NCBI GenBank assembly: GCA_041394885.1
Contig: JAWKHI010000016.1
Location: 62,001-126,000 of the forward strand
DNA length: 64,000 bases
DNA from: DSOI01 sp041394885
GTDB lineage: Bacteria > Acidobacteriota > Terriglobia > Bryobacterales > Bryobacteraceae
Direction: 5' to 3'
Notes under the pieces: generated by a model
What the model saw: only the letters and a program-made list of their open reading frames with translations
What the model was told of the DNA's origin: nothing
Databases searched by the model: none
Shown here: positions 18,550 through 27,301 of the stretch, piece after piece
Layout of the letters: the number at the start of each line of letters is the position of its first letter
Position numbering within the stretch: the stretch's first letter is position 1
Position numbers and translations under genes: made by a program

Positions 18550-19110
18550 TCAGCCGCGGTTGGTCCGCAGATTGTTGGTCACCTTGAAGACGCCCGATAC
18601 GCCGTTGGCCCGTATGTTGGCCACGTGGCGATCGGAGTCGTTGTTCACGACGCCCTCCAGCGTGACTTCGCCGTTGCGGACCAGGATGCGGATCGACGGT
18701 TGCGTGCCGAGTCCGTACCGGTCAAGTCCCGGATATCCGTAGATCGCCCGCAGCACCGCGAAACGGATGCGGTCGTCAAACGGGGACAGTGGCAGAACCT
18801 CCACTTCGTTCACGACGTGCTTGACGCCTTCCAGCCGCTTCACGACGTTCTCCGCGGTCGATCGCAAAGTGGGCCGGGTTACATCGCCCAACAGGGTCAC
18901 CGTGCCGTCTTCCACCTTGAATGCCAGGTTGTCGAACACGCCGTAGAAGGGCAGCATCACCAGTTCATGGCGAACCTTCTCCTGCAGAGCCTGTGTGGCT
19001 TGCGCCTGTTCCTCGGCGGCTGAAGTTGTCTGTGCCTGGGCCAGCCAGGGGGCGGCAAACATCGCACCCGCCAGCATCATTTTCGAGATCGTGTTGACTG
19101 TCGTTTTCAT
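18550..19110 (-). CDS. Periplasmic protein with two BON domains
   Basis: 186 residues. A signal peptide (MKTTVNTISKMMLAGAMFAA then PWLAQAQ) is followed by two BON modules: about 45-105 (FDNLAFKVEDGTVTLLGDVT, VVNEVEVLPLSP) and 112-183 (SIRILVRNGEVTLEGVVNND, VFKVTNNLRT). BON domains bind membranes and are found in OsmY-like envelope stress proteins. A strong ribosome site (GGAAGGAGAACGC) precedes the ATG, suggesting high expression, and a clear terminator follows. It is a single-gene unit downstream of, and in the same direction as, the RmuC gene. Confidence 0.85.
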   Translation of the reverse strand: MKTTVNTISKMMLAGAMFAAPWLAQAQTTSAAEEQAQATQALQEKVRHELVMLPFYGVFDNLAFKVEDGTVTLLGDVTRPTLRSTAENVVKRLEGVKHVVNEVEVLPLSPFDDRIRFAVLRAIYGYPGLDRYGLGTQPSIRILVRNGEVTLEGVVNNDSDRHVANIRANGVSGVFKVTNNLRTNRG

Positions 19111-19177
19111 TTCTGCGTTCTCCTTCCGACTAGTTCTACGTGCCGGACAAGACCGCAGTTTCGCCGCGGGGCGGCTT

Positions 19178-21763
19178 TTACGAAACCTTTACGAAGCCTT
19201 CAAAACCACTGCGCGCCACGGGGCGAGGCGCGGGCGGCGGCGCTTCCGCTTCTTCCACCGCGAACACCGGTTCTTCGGCGCCCACGAATACCACCGCCTC
19301 GTCACCAGCCTGATCTTCGCTCGCCGGTTCTTCGGCCGATGCCGTTTCCACCTCGGTCACCGGCTCGGGCGCTTCCGGTTCGGCTTCGTTCACCGCTGCT
19401 TCGAGTTGCGCCAGGCTGGCCGATGGCTCCTCTTGGTCCGGATCCGCCACGGAGTTCACGACCGTAGGCTCCACCGCCTGCGCGGCTTCGGTCGGGATCT
19501 CGTCGTTCGCATTGGCCTCCGGCGCCTCCGCTACCGCCGCCGTGGTTTCGCTCGTGGACGCTGCTTCATCGGCCGTGGCTTCGTCGAGAGCCGTTGCGCT
19601 CGCCGCTTCTTCGACGGCTGTTTCGATGTCCCCGTACAATTGTCCCTCTTCGACGGCCTGGACCGCATCCTCTTCATTCCAAACGGCGTCGTCCTCCGGC
19701 GCGTCCGCGATCTCGGATGCTTCGGCCAGCGCCAGGCTTTCGTCGAGCGACAGACTTTCGCCCAGCGCCTCCAGCGGCGCTTCCGCACCGGCCGGGGCCT
19801 TCTCGATCTCACGCGGCTTCCGCGCCGTCAGATTCACCGGCGTGGGCGCCAGCAACTCGTCGGCCGCGTCGGCCTCGGCAAACCGGCGCGCTCCGCGCAG
19901 AACCCTGTTCTCGAGCGATCCCATCGCCCGGTTGTAGCCTTCCACCGTCCGCGAGAGATTCTCGCTCACCCCTTCCATCTCGGTCACAAACCCGCACAGG
20001 CGCTCGTAGAGTGACTTGCCGAGCTCGCGGACCATCTGCGTCTGTTCGGCTAGCTGCTCCTGCCGCCAACCGTGCGAAACCACCTTCAGCAGCGCGATCA
20101 GCGTGGCCGGCGAGGCCAGATACACACGGCGCGCCGCGGCTTCTTCGATCAAATCCGGCTGCCGTTCGAGCACCGCCGACAGAAACCCTTCGTTAGGTAC
20201 GAACGCCACCGTGAACTCGGGCGCGCGGCCCGCTGCCGGATTGCCCTGGCCGAGGTTTTCGATGTGCCCGCGCAGCGAAACCGAATGCTCCTGCAACTTG
20301 CGCTCCCGCTCGTCGGGGTCGGTCACCCGCAGCGATTCCAGATAGGCGCCCACCGGAGCCTTGGCGTCCACGGAAAGGAAGCGCCCGCCGGGAAGCTGGA
20401 TCGTCAGGTCACTGCGATCGTGCCCTTCCGCCACCGTATAGTCGCAGTGCCTGCCGATGCCGGCCAGCTCCACTACCTGCCGCAAATGCATTCCGTTCCA
20501 GCGGCTCGGAGCCGCCGGTGCGCGCAGCGCGCCCAACAGGTCCTTCACCTGGCCACTTAGGCCGTCGATGTCCTGAGCCCGATTCCGGTCGATCTGGTAG
20601 AGCGCCGCGTCCACGCGTTCGAGCGATTCGCGCAGCGGGCGGATGGCGGCTTCAATGGCCGCGCCGCCGGTCTCGGCCTGCGGCTGGGCCGATGCGGCCG
20701 AATCGGATGTCGCGGCCGGGGCCGCGGCCTGCCGTTCCGCGATCTGCTGCGTGGCCGACTGCAACTGCTCGAGCGCCGCCTGCGTCATCTGCAACACGGC
20801 ATGTTGGTTCGCCTGGAAGGCTTCGAACGAAGCTGCTTTCACCAGTTCCGCCAGACGGTCGTCGTTTTGGCTCGCCGCTGCCTGCCGTTCTTCCATCACA
20901 CGACGGGTCTCACCCAGCCGCGCTTCCCATTCCGCGCATGCCGCCTGCAGACGCCACGCCTCCGATTGCAGCGCCTCCTTTTCCTGCCGCGCATTTTCGC
21001 CCGCCGTCTTCAGTTCCGCCAAACGCACTTCCTGCGCCTCGAGTTTGTCGACCAGCGCGTCGTTGGTGGTCTCCAGCCGGACTTTCTCTTCCCGAAGCGC
21101 CTGCAACCTGCCATTCGCCTCGTCGCGCTCGGCCTCGAGCGCCGCAACCCGCTCCCTGGCCGTGGCCAGCTCCTGCGCGGTGGCGGCCAATTCCTCCGCC
21201 GTCGCGGCCTGCGCCGCGCTTTGGGACGCGTCCACCGCCGGTTGACCCGCCAGAGCGGCCGCCAGTTCCCCGCGTAGCGTCTCGGCTTCGCCGCGAGCCT
21301 GTCCGAGTTCAGCCTCCACGGTGCGCAGACGCGCTTCCTGCTCGAATACCTTCTCTGACCAGCTCTGCTTGGCCTGGTCGGCTGCCCGCTCCTGGCCGGC
21401 TACCGCCGCCGCGATCTTCTGCTCGGCCTGCCGCTGCATCTCTGCAAAACGTGCGTCCAGGTCCTCGCGCGCCGCTCGCAACTCTTCGTTCTCTTCATTG
21501 ATCTGCGCCAGCAACTCTCGTTCCTGCGCCCATTCCCGCTGGATCTCCTGGAGCCGGACATCCTTGGCCGCCACGCGCTCCTCGAGCGCCACTTTCTCCT
21601 GCTCGCCTTCCGCTTTGCCGCGCGCGAACACCGTGGCGCGCTCGGATCGCATACTCCACCAAGCAATCAGAAAACCGAACGCGACGCCAACGGCAATCGC
21701 CATCGCAAGCCAAATCTGTTGCACGCTTTTCAGCCTCCAGTTATGTGTCTGTGGCCTTTCCAT
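19178..21763 (-). CDS. rmuC: RmuC-family protein with an extra 200-residue acidic tail
   Basis: 861 residues. A membrane anchor (IWLAMAIAVGVAFGFLIAWW) spans about 17-36, then a long Glu/Ala-rich coiled coil runs over 45-345. The RmuC nuclease-like domain covers about 400-640: WNGMHLRQVVELAGIGRHCD, GRFLSVDAKAPVGAY, EFTVAFVPNEGFLSAVLE and VYLASPATLIALL. RmuC limits inversion at short inverted repeats in E. coli and carries a PD-(D/E)XK-like fold. E. coli RmuC is about 475 residues. The extra length here is the coiled coil plus a tail (655-861) of about 200 residues, very rich in Glu, Ala and Asp, ending in RSGFEGFVKVS. The tail is not part of the usual family architecture. Confidence 0.88.
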   Translation of the reverse strand: MERPQTHNWRLKSVQQIWLAMAIAVGVAFGFLIAWWSMRSERATVFARGKAEGEQEKVALEERVAAKDVRLQEIQREWAQERELLAQINEENEELRAAREDLDARFAEMQRQAEQKIAAAVAGQERAADQAKQSWSEKVFEQEARLRTVEAELGQARGEAETLRGELAAALAGQPAVDASQSAAQAATAEELAATAQELATARERVAALEAERDEANGRLQALREEKVRLETTNDALVDKLEAQEVRLAELKTAGENARQEKEALQSEAWRLQAACAEWEARLGETRRVMEERQAAASQNDDRLAELVKAASFEAFQANQHAVLQMTQAALEQLQSATQQIAERQAAAPAATSDSAASAQPQAETGGAAIEAAIRPLRESLERVDAALYQIDRNRAQDIDGLSGQVKDLLGALRAPAAPSRWNGMHLRQVVELAGIGRHCDYTVAEGHDRSDLTIQLPGGRFLSVDAKAPVGAYLESLRVTDPDERERKLQEHSVSLRGHIENLGQGNPAAGRAPEFTVAFVPNEGFLSAVLERQPDLIEEAAARRVYLASPATLIALLKVVSHGWRQEQLAEQTQMVRELGKSLYERLCGFVTEMEGVSENLSRTVEGYNRAMGSLENRVLRGARRFAEADAADELLAPTPVNLTARKPREIEKAPAGAEAPLEALGESLSLDESLALAEASEIADAPEDDAVWNEEDAVQAVEEGQLYGDIETAVEEAASATALDEATADEAASTSETTAAVAEAPEANANDEIPTEAAQAVEPTVVNSVADPDQEEPSASLAQLEAAVNEAEPEAPEPVTEVETASAEEPASEDQAGDEAVVFVGAEEPVFAVEEAEAPPPAPRPVARSGFEGFVKVS

Positions 21764-21915
21764 CGACGCGCAGCGTGCTCGAGATTAGGGTGAATCCGGG
21801 AGTTTTTTTACCAAACTGGATCTCGCCGGCTTCGCCCGCGACGATGATTCTAGGTCGTTTCGCCAATCTCTCGCCCAGGTGTTTGCCGGATCTGCGGCTG
21901 TAGCGAAGCGCAAAA

Positions 21916-22857
21916 TCAACAACTTACAGCGGTCTCCGCAACCGGCGGCGCGAGTTCGAGCGCCCGCTCACGGCACCACGCCGCACGCGGATGTCCCTTC
22001 GTCAATCTCCGTTCCCATTCTTCGGCTGCTTCCAGATAGCACGCCCACGCCGCCGTCCGGTTGCCGAGCGCCTGCTCGGCCTCGGCCAGTTTCTCCAGAT
22101 AAGGCATGCCCTCCGGATCCGCCGCGACGCCCTCGCTCCGTTCGTAGTCGATCTTGGCCCGAAACCCCCGCGCGGCCCGCTCGTACTCGCCCTGATACAG
22201 CAGCCACTCGTCCTCGGAAAGCACCTGCAGATCCCACTCCGGCCGCATCGTCTCGCCGCCCAGCGTCCGCTTGTCCAGCGCCGGATTGGCCAGCGCGCGT
22301 TTTTCGATCGCCGAACAGCGCGCCATCACCATCGAGGCGTCGCCCAGCTTGCCGTCCCGCGCCAATGCCCGCGCGAGCATCAGCATGTCGGTGGTCTGCT
22401 CGAGTTCGTGCTCTTCCGACGCCGCCTTGTACTCGAGTGCCTTGCGGAACAAAACCGCGGCCTCGGAATACTGGCGGCGGGCCACGCATATCCGCCCCAG
22501 ATCGGAATACCGCTCGCCGACGGCGAACGAATCATACCCTCAGGTGGCGGCCCGCGCCTGCTGAAGCAACTCGTAGGTCAGCGTCGCCGATCGATCGAGG
22601 TCACCCTGTTTGAACGCCAAACGCGCCCGTGCCACCCCCACCGCCCGCGCCGCGCCCGCCTCGAGAGCCCGGCCCAGGCGGGCGGCCCGCTGCTCGGCGG
22701 TGTCGAGCGCGGCGCAGGCGTCTGTGAGGTGGCCGCTCTCTTCGGCCTGCCCCGCCCGGTGAAGCAACAGCGCGAACTCGCGGACCCGCCGCACGCGCAG
22801 CCGGAACCAGAACAGCGCCGCCGCCGCGGCCAGTGGAACCAGCGCGAGCCAGATCAT
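21916..22857 (-). pseudogene. TPR membrane protein interrupted by one in-frame TGA
   Basis: The ATG at 22857 begins MIWLALVPLAAAAALFWFRL (a membrane anchor), and TPR-like helices follow up to a TGA at 22540-22542. The same frame then stays open to 21916 with more TPR helices (AVLFRKALEYKAASEEHELE, AEAEQALGNRTAAWACYLEA). Without the TGA it would be about 312 residues, nearly the same as the 311-residue TPR gene directly upstream. The start overlaps that gene's stop by four bases. A GTG at 22485 could restart translation of the second part. A single C-to-T change (CGA to TGA) would explain the break. It is either a fresh nonsense mutation, an error, or two separately translated halves. Confidence 0.65.
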
Positions 22858-23789
22858 ACGAGCGCCTCCCGGATCCGTGTGGCCCGCTGCCGAGCCAGCC
22901 CGCCTTCGGTGGGCCGATCCAGACGCTCCAGAACCGCCGCCAGCTTCTCCATCTGCGCCGCCACTTCCACGTGCGAGGTCCCCAGCGCGCGCTCGAACGC
23001 CGTTACGGACTGGTTGCGCATCGCCTCGGCCCGGTCCCAATCCTCCTCGGCCTCGCACAGCCGCGCGAACGTGTCGTAGGCGTGGCCGGCTTCGTGTCCG
23101 GGCAACTCTCCCAGAATCTCGATCGCCCGTCCGATCCGGTTCCTCGCCGCCGCAAAGTTACCCAGTGAGATTTGCGCCTCGGCAATGTTCACCAGCACCT
23201 TGGCCGCCTGCGGCGATTGTTCGCCGAACTCGGACACCCGCAGCCGCAGTACCTCCTCATACGCCTCGATCGCCTCCGCCGGCGACCCCGTTTCGTCGAG
23301 CATCACTCCCAAATTGTTCAGCGCTTCCGCGGTCTGCCAGCTTGTGCCTCCCAACCGCGCGCGGGTCAGTTGCTCGCACGCGCGCATCGTTGCAAGCGCG
23401 GCCTGTTTTTCCCCGATCGCCCTTTGCGCGCAGCCCAGATTCATCAGGTAGACCGCGTAGTCGCCGTTGCGCTCGCCGGCATGGCCATGGAATGCCGCCG
23501 CCGCGTCCCGCACCAGAGCCCTCCCGCGATCGTGCCGGCCGTGCTCGAACTCGATCTGGCCCATCGTATATTTGGCCACCGCCGTCTCCAGGTGCCCGTC
23601 GCCCTTTCGCCGGCGCAGATCCCGCAACTGCCGCTCCACCAGCGGCAAGGCCTTGTCGTAGCGCTCCCGCGACATATGCCACTGGATCCGCATGGTGGTC
23701 ACACGATCCCGCCACAGGATCCGGAGCGCCAGCCACAACACCAGCGCGAAGCCGGCAGGCAGCCCGCACACGTACCAAACCCAATGCAT
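22854..23789 (-). CDS. Membrane-anchored tetratricopeptide repeat protein
   Basis: 311 residues. The N-terminal helix (WYVCGLPAGFALVLWLALRI) anchors it, and at least four TPR-like helix pairs fill the rest: VYLMNLGCAQRAIGEKQAAL, EALNNLGVMLDETGSPAEAI, VLVNIAEAQISLGNFAAARN, then AYDTFARLCEAEEDWDRAEA. These are of the Kinesin-light-chain-like TPR type and serve protein-protein contact. It is the first gene of a two-gene unit with the similar but interrupted gene at 21916-22857. The client complex is unknown. Confidence 0.8.
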   Translation of the reverse strand: MHWVWYVCGLPAGFALVLWLALRILWRDRVTTMRIQWHMSRERYDKALPLVERQLRDLRRRKGDGHLETAVAKYTMGQIEFEHGRHDRGRALVRDAAAAFHGHAGERNGDYAVYLMNLGCAQRAIGEKQAALATMRACEQLTRARLGGTSWQTAEALNNLGVMLDETGSPAEAIEAYEEVLRLRVSEFGEQSPQAAKVLVNIAEAQISLGNFAAARNRIGRAIEILGELPGHEAGHAYDTFARLCEAEEDWDRAEAMRNQSVTAFERALGTSHVEVAAQMEKLAAVLERLDRPTEGGLARQRATRIREALV

Positions 23790-23885
23790 ACCGTCTCCAT
23801 CGTCCGCCGCGGGCCGAGCCGTTACCCGACCCTGCCCCGGCAGGCGAATTGCGGAGGGAACTAGGGGGTTTGCCGGCCTGCGGCG

Positions 23886-25124
23886 CTACACAACCTCGAT
23901 ATCCCAGCCCCAACCCGGCCGGTCGTGCGGTTGGGTGTAGATGCCTTCCGGCCCACGCGTAATCTGGTACTGCTCTTCGTGCACTTGATACGCCTCTTTC
24001 GGCCCGCCGGGCGGCGGCAGGAACAGTTCCGCCCATGGAGCGTTCACGTGGGAAACCGTGAAATGAATCGCCCCGTTGAGCCCGCCGCCGTGCGGGATCA
24101 CCGGAATGTCGTAGGCCGACGCCATCGCCGCGATTTTGAGCAGTTCCGTCAATCCCCCACACCACTGAATGTCGGGCTGCCAGATCGAAGCGCCTTTGGC
24201 CTCGAGCAGGTAGCGGAATCCGTAGCGCCCATATTCATGCTCTCCGGTGGCAATCCGCGTCGATTTGATCGCCGCGTTCAAACGCCCGAACCCGGCATAG
24301 TCATGCGGCTGCAGCACCTCTTCCACCCAGTAGACGCGATACGGCTCGAGCATCTGGCACATTTCGATGGTGTACCACTCCGTCCACGACATCCAGCAAT
24401 CCAGCATGATGTCGCCGTCCGGCCCCAGAGCGTTTCGCGCGCGCTTCACCAGCTCGACGTTCTCCTTCATCCCTGCGCGGCCGCTCGCCGGCCCGTGCGG
24501 AATAGCCAGCTTCAGGCGCTTGTACCCGAATTCCACGTGTTGCTCGATGTCGTTGCCGGTGCAGTAGGCCGGCGCGCGGTCCTTCACCTTGCCGCCAATC
24601 AGCTTGTAGACAGGCATGTTCGCCGCCTTGCCCACGATGTCCCACAGCGCCATGTCCACGCCGCTGATGGCGTTCATCGTCACGCCCATTCGCCCGTAGC
24701 TCATCGTGGAGCGCCAGCAGAGGTCCCAGTTCCGTTCGATGTCGAACGGATCCTTGCCCATCAGCAGCTTCGTCAGATGTCCCGTCACCACGTCGCCGCC
24801 GCCGGGCCCGCCGTTGCCGTATCCCTTGATCCCCTTGTCGGTCGTGATCTCGACGGTGAAGCTCGAAACACCGCCCGGATCCGGATTGAAGAGTGACCGC
24901 GTGGCTTTGTACTCGGGATAGATCGAAACCGGGTTGGCCACCTCCACCCCCTGCGTCGACCATGCGCCTGGCGATGGCGTGTACGCCGGCAACGGTTTCC
25001 GCTGCCGCGTCCGGACCAGGCGGATCCCGGTGATCTTCAATTTGCTCGCTTCGTTCTGGAAGGCGAAGGCTGGCAGGGAGCCGGCGGCCACAGGTAGGTT
25101 TTTCAATAAGTCGCGGCGGGTCAT
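23886..25124 (-). CDS. Enolase-superfamily dehydratase, L-rhamnonate dehydratase-like
   Basis: 412 residues with a Tat-like leader (MTRRDLLKNLPVAAGSLPAF). The barrel residues are visible: KLAIPHGPASGRAGM on strand two, IMLDCWMSWTEW (first metal Asp), VYWVEEVLQPHDYAGF (Glu), TGEHEYGRYGF (Glu and His), SIWQPDIQWCGG (Asp) and VIPHGGG (catalytic His). The CWMSW and VEE-PHDY phrases are closest to L-rhamnonate dehydratases, which remove water from sugar acids. A strong site (AGGAGGTCAC) precedes the ATG. It diverges from the cysteine-cluster gene. An exported sugar-acid dehydratase is unusual compared with the cytoplasmic enzymes first described. Confidence 0.78.
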   Translation of the reverse strand: MTRRDLLKNLPVAAGSLPAFAFQNEASKLKITGIRLVRTRQRKPLPAYTPSPGAWSTQGVEVANPVSIYPEYKATRSLFNPDPGGVSSFTVEITTDKGIKGYGNGGPGGGDVVTGHLTKLLMGKDPFDIERNWDLCWRSTMSYGRMGVTMNAISGVDMALWDIVGKAANMPVYKLIGGKVKDRAPAYCTGNDIEQHVEFGYKRLKLAIPHGPASGRAGMKENVELVKRARNALGPDGDIMLDCWMSWTEWYTIEMCQMLEPYRVYWVEEVLQPHDYAGFGRLNAAIKSTRIATGEHEYGRYGFRYLLEAKGASIWQPDIQWCGGLTELLKIAAMASAYDIPVIPHGGGLNGAIHFTVSHVNAPWAELFLPPPGGPKEAYQVHEEQYQITRGPEGIYTQPHDRPGWGWDIEVV

Positions 25125-25179
25125 TGTGACCTCCTACGTTATTGCGCCCACCGCGCGATGTCAACAGTGCCGCGCTACC

Positions 25180-25968
25180 ATGACAGACATGCCGCTCGGA
25201 AGCCCCCAGTCCAGCCCAGGGTTCGTGCGGGTCAAAGCCGGCGTCAAGTCCGGTGGCCAAAGCGCGGAAGTGGTGTTGACCCTCCCCGTTCTTCCCGTGC
25301 GCCCATCGCGCCTGCTGCCGGCGCTGCGCATCCTCACTGACACCGCCGTGCAAGCCGCCGAGAGTGCTGCCGCCGAACGCAACCAGACGATCCGCTGCTA
25401 CAAGGGATGCGGAGCGTGCTGCAGCCAGATGGTCCCGCTGCGGCGCATGGAAGCGCGGCGTATGGCGGTCATGGTGGACCGTATGCCGGAGCCGCGTAAA
25501 TCCGCCGTCCTCGCCCGCTTCGCCGGCGCCCGCCGGCGGTTCGCCGAGGCCGGCATGCTCCATGCGGTGGAGAATCCCCACCAGACGGATGGTTTCGATT
25601 GGAGCGAGTTCGCCTTACGCTATTTCCACACCGGCGTTCCCTGCCCATTTCTCGAGGAAGGCAGTTGCTCGATCTACGCCGAGCGTCCGATGGTCTGCCG
25701 CGAATTTCTGGTGACGAGCGACCCCGCCCACTGCACCCATCCCGAACAACGCGGGGTGGACCGCCTCCCGGTGCCGAGCATTGGCGGCGCCGTCCGCAAG
25801 TTCGAGCGCGAGCACGGCCCCGATGAGGATCCGTGGGTGGTACTGATCCACGCGCTCGATTGGGCCGCCGCACATCCGGCCGAATCCGGCCCGGCCGTGG
25901 TGGGAGCGGATCTGCTTGCGGACGTGATCGCCCAGTTCGACGAGGGCGCCGCGCCCGGCAAGCCCTGA
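25180..25968 (+). CDS. YkgJ-family cysteine-cluster (Fe/Zn-binding) protein
   Basis: About 262 residues from the ATG at 25180; a second Met codon three residues on is the alternative. The cysteine cluster is CYKGCGACCSQMVPL plus CPFLEEGSCSIYAERPMVCR (CxxCxxCC ... C...C...RPxxCR), the YkgJ/UPF0153 signature thought to hold a metal or Fe-S centre. The C-terminal region carries another Cys (DPAHCTHPEQ). The biochemical role of the family is not established. It sits between two enolase-superfamily genes but is divergent from the first; the second follows 24 bp downstream on the same strand. Confidence 0.8.
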   Translation: MTDMPLGSPQSSPGFVRVKAGVKSGGQSAEVVLTLPVLPVRPSRLLPALRILTDTAVQAAESAAAERNQTIRCYKGCGACCSQMVPLRRMEARRMAVMVDRMPEPRKSAVLARFAGARRRFAEAGMLHAVENPHQTDGFDWSEFALRYFHTGVPCPFLEEGSCSIYAERPMVCREFLVTSDPAHCTHPEQRGVDRLPVPSIGGAVRKFEREHGPDEDPWVVLIHALDWAAAHPAESGPAVVGADLLADVIAQFDEGAAPGKP

Positions 25969-25992
25969 CGAATGCGGTAAGCTGATTGGGCC

Positions 25993-27267
25993 ATGGAAAC
26001 GAATTCGAGCCGTCGCCGATTTTTGACCGCCTCCGCGGCTGGTCTTGGGCTCTCCGCCTGCACTCCCGCGCCCCCACCCTCACCCACTCGCGTGGCCTCC
26101 CCGGCGCCCGCGCCCGGGCCGACGGTCGACGACCTCGACCGCGCCGCCGCCGCCCCCGTTCTCGAAAAGGCCCTCTTCCCGAACCCCGTCATCATTGACT
26201 CCATCCGGCTGCTCAAGAAGGACCGCGAGTACTTCATCCACGTCCGGTCCAAAGACGGCGCCGAAGGCATCTCGCTCCCGAATCCACCACGGCCCGAGTA
26301 CCTCGACAAGATCTTCAAGGATCTCGTCGCACCTTTTTTCATCGGCAAGGACGCCCGCGACCTCGAAGATCATCTTTGGGAGCTCTACCGCTGGAAGGAC
26401 AACTACAAGCTCTACGGCATCGCCCTGTGGAGCCCGCAGGCGTGGATCGAGTTCGCCATTCTCGACATGCTCGGCCGAATCGCCAACAAGCCCATCGGTG
26501 CGCTGCTCGGCGGCATCGTCCGCAAGGAAGTGGCGATCTACGTGGCCAGCGGACGCCGCGACTCGACTCCTCAGGAGGAAGTGGAATATCTGCAGAAGTT
26601 AGTGACCCAGTCCGGCGCGCGCGCCCTCAAGTTCCGCGTCGGCGGACGAATGAGCCGCAACGCCGACGCGAGCCCCGGCCGCACCGAGACGCTCATCCCC
26701 CTGGTTCGAAAAACCTTCGGCGACGCCATCGATATCCATGCCGATTCCAACAGCTCCTACGATCCTCCGCAAGCCATTCGCGTCGGCCGTATGCTCGAGG
26801 AGATCAAAGCCGTCTATTTCGAAGAGCCCTGCCCGTTCGACCATTTCGAAGACACCAAGCGCGTCGCCGACGAACTGACGATTCCCGTGGCCGCGGGTGA
26901 ACAGGAATACAGCGACCGCCGCTTCCGATGGGCCATCGCCAATCGCGGCGTCGACATCGTGCAGCCCGATATTCAGTACTACGGCGGACTCATCCGATCC
27001 ATCCGAGTGGCCCGCATGGCCGCGCTCGCGAAGATGCCCACAACAGTGCATATCTCTGGCGGCTTCGGATTCGTCTACATGCTCCACTTCACCTCGTGCG
27101 TGCCCGATGTAGGGCGCTATCAGGAATACAAGCTAGGCACGGAGCGCTATGGGGATTGGTTCGGCGAACCGATCACGGTGCACAATGGCATGATGTCGAT
27201 CCCACAGGGTCCGGGCGTGGGGATCAAGGATTTGGCAGGGCTGCTGCAGGGAGCGGTCGAGGTCTAA
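25993..27267 (+). CDS. Exported lipoprotein of the mandelate racemase/muconate lactonizing (enolase) superfamily
   Basis: 424 residues. The N-terminus combines a Tat-type RRRF motif with a lipobox (GLGLSAC, Cys near residue 23) and a Pro-rich linker (TPAPPPSPTRVASPAP), so the enzyme is probably tethered to a membrane. The barrel shows LKFRVGGRM, DIHADSNSSYD (metal Asp), VYFEEPCPFDHF (Glu), AAGEQEYSDRRF (Glu), DIVQPDIQYYGG (Asp) and VHISGGFG (His). The superfamily abstracts a proton alpha to a carboxylate; the substrate is likely a sugar acid. It is 24 bp downstream of the cysteine-cluster gene and likely co-transcribed. Confidence 0.8.
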   Translation: METNSSRRRFLTASAAGLGLSACTPAPPPSPTRVASPAPAPGPTVDDLDRAAAAPVLEKALFPNPVIIDSIRLLKKDREYFIHVRSKDGAEGISLPNPPRPEYLDKIFKDLVAPFFIGKDARDLEDHLWELYRWKDNYKLYGIALWSPQAWIEFAILDMLGRIANKPIGALLGGIVRKEVAIYVASGRRDSTPQEEVEYLQKLVTQSGARALKFRVGGRMSRNADASPGRTETLIPLVRKTFGDAIDIHADSNSSYDPPQAIRVGRMLEEIKAVYFEEPCPFDHFEDTKRVADELTIPVAAGEQEYSDRRFRWAIANRGVDIVQPDIQYYGGLIRSIRVARMAALAKMPTTVHISGGFGFVYMLHFTSCVPDVGRYQEYKLGTERYGDWFGEPITVHNGMMSIPQGPGVGIKDLAGLLQGAVEV

Positions 27268-27301
27268 GACGGGGATCGTTCCGGGTCCGCAAACGCGATA
27301 C

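Noticed and set aside
22540..22542. In-frame TGA read as selenocysteine
   Set aside because: TPR helices have no need for it, no SECIS-like stem is obvious downstream, and no selenocysteine genes are in the window.
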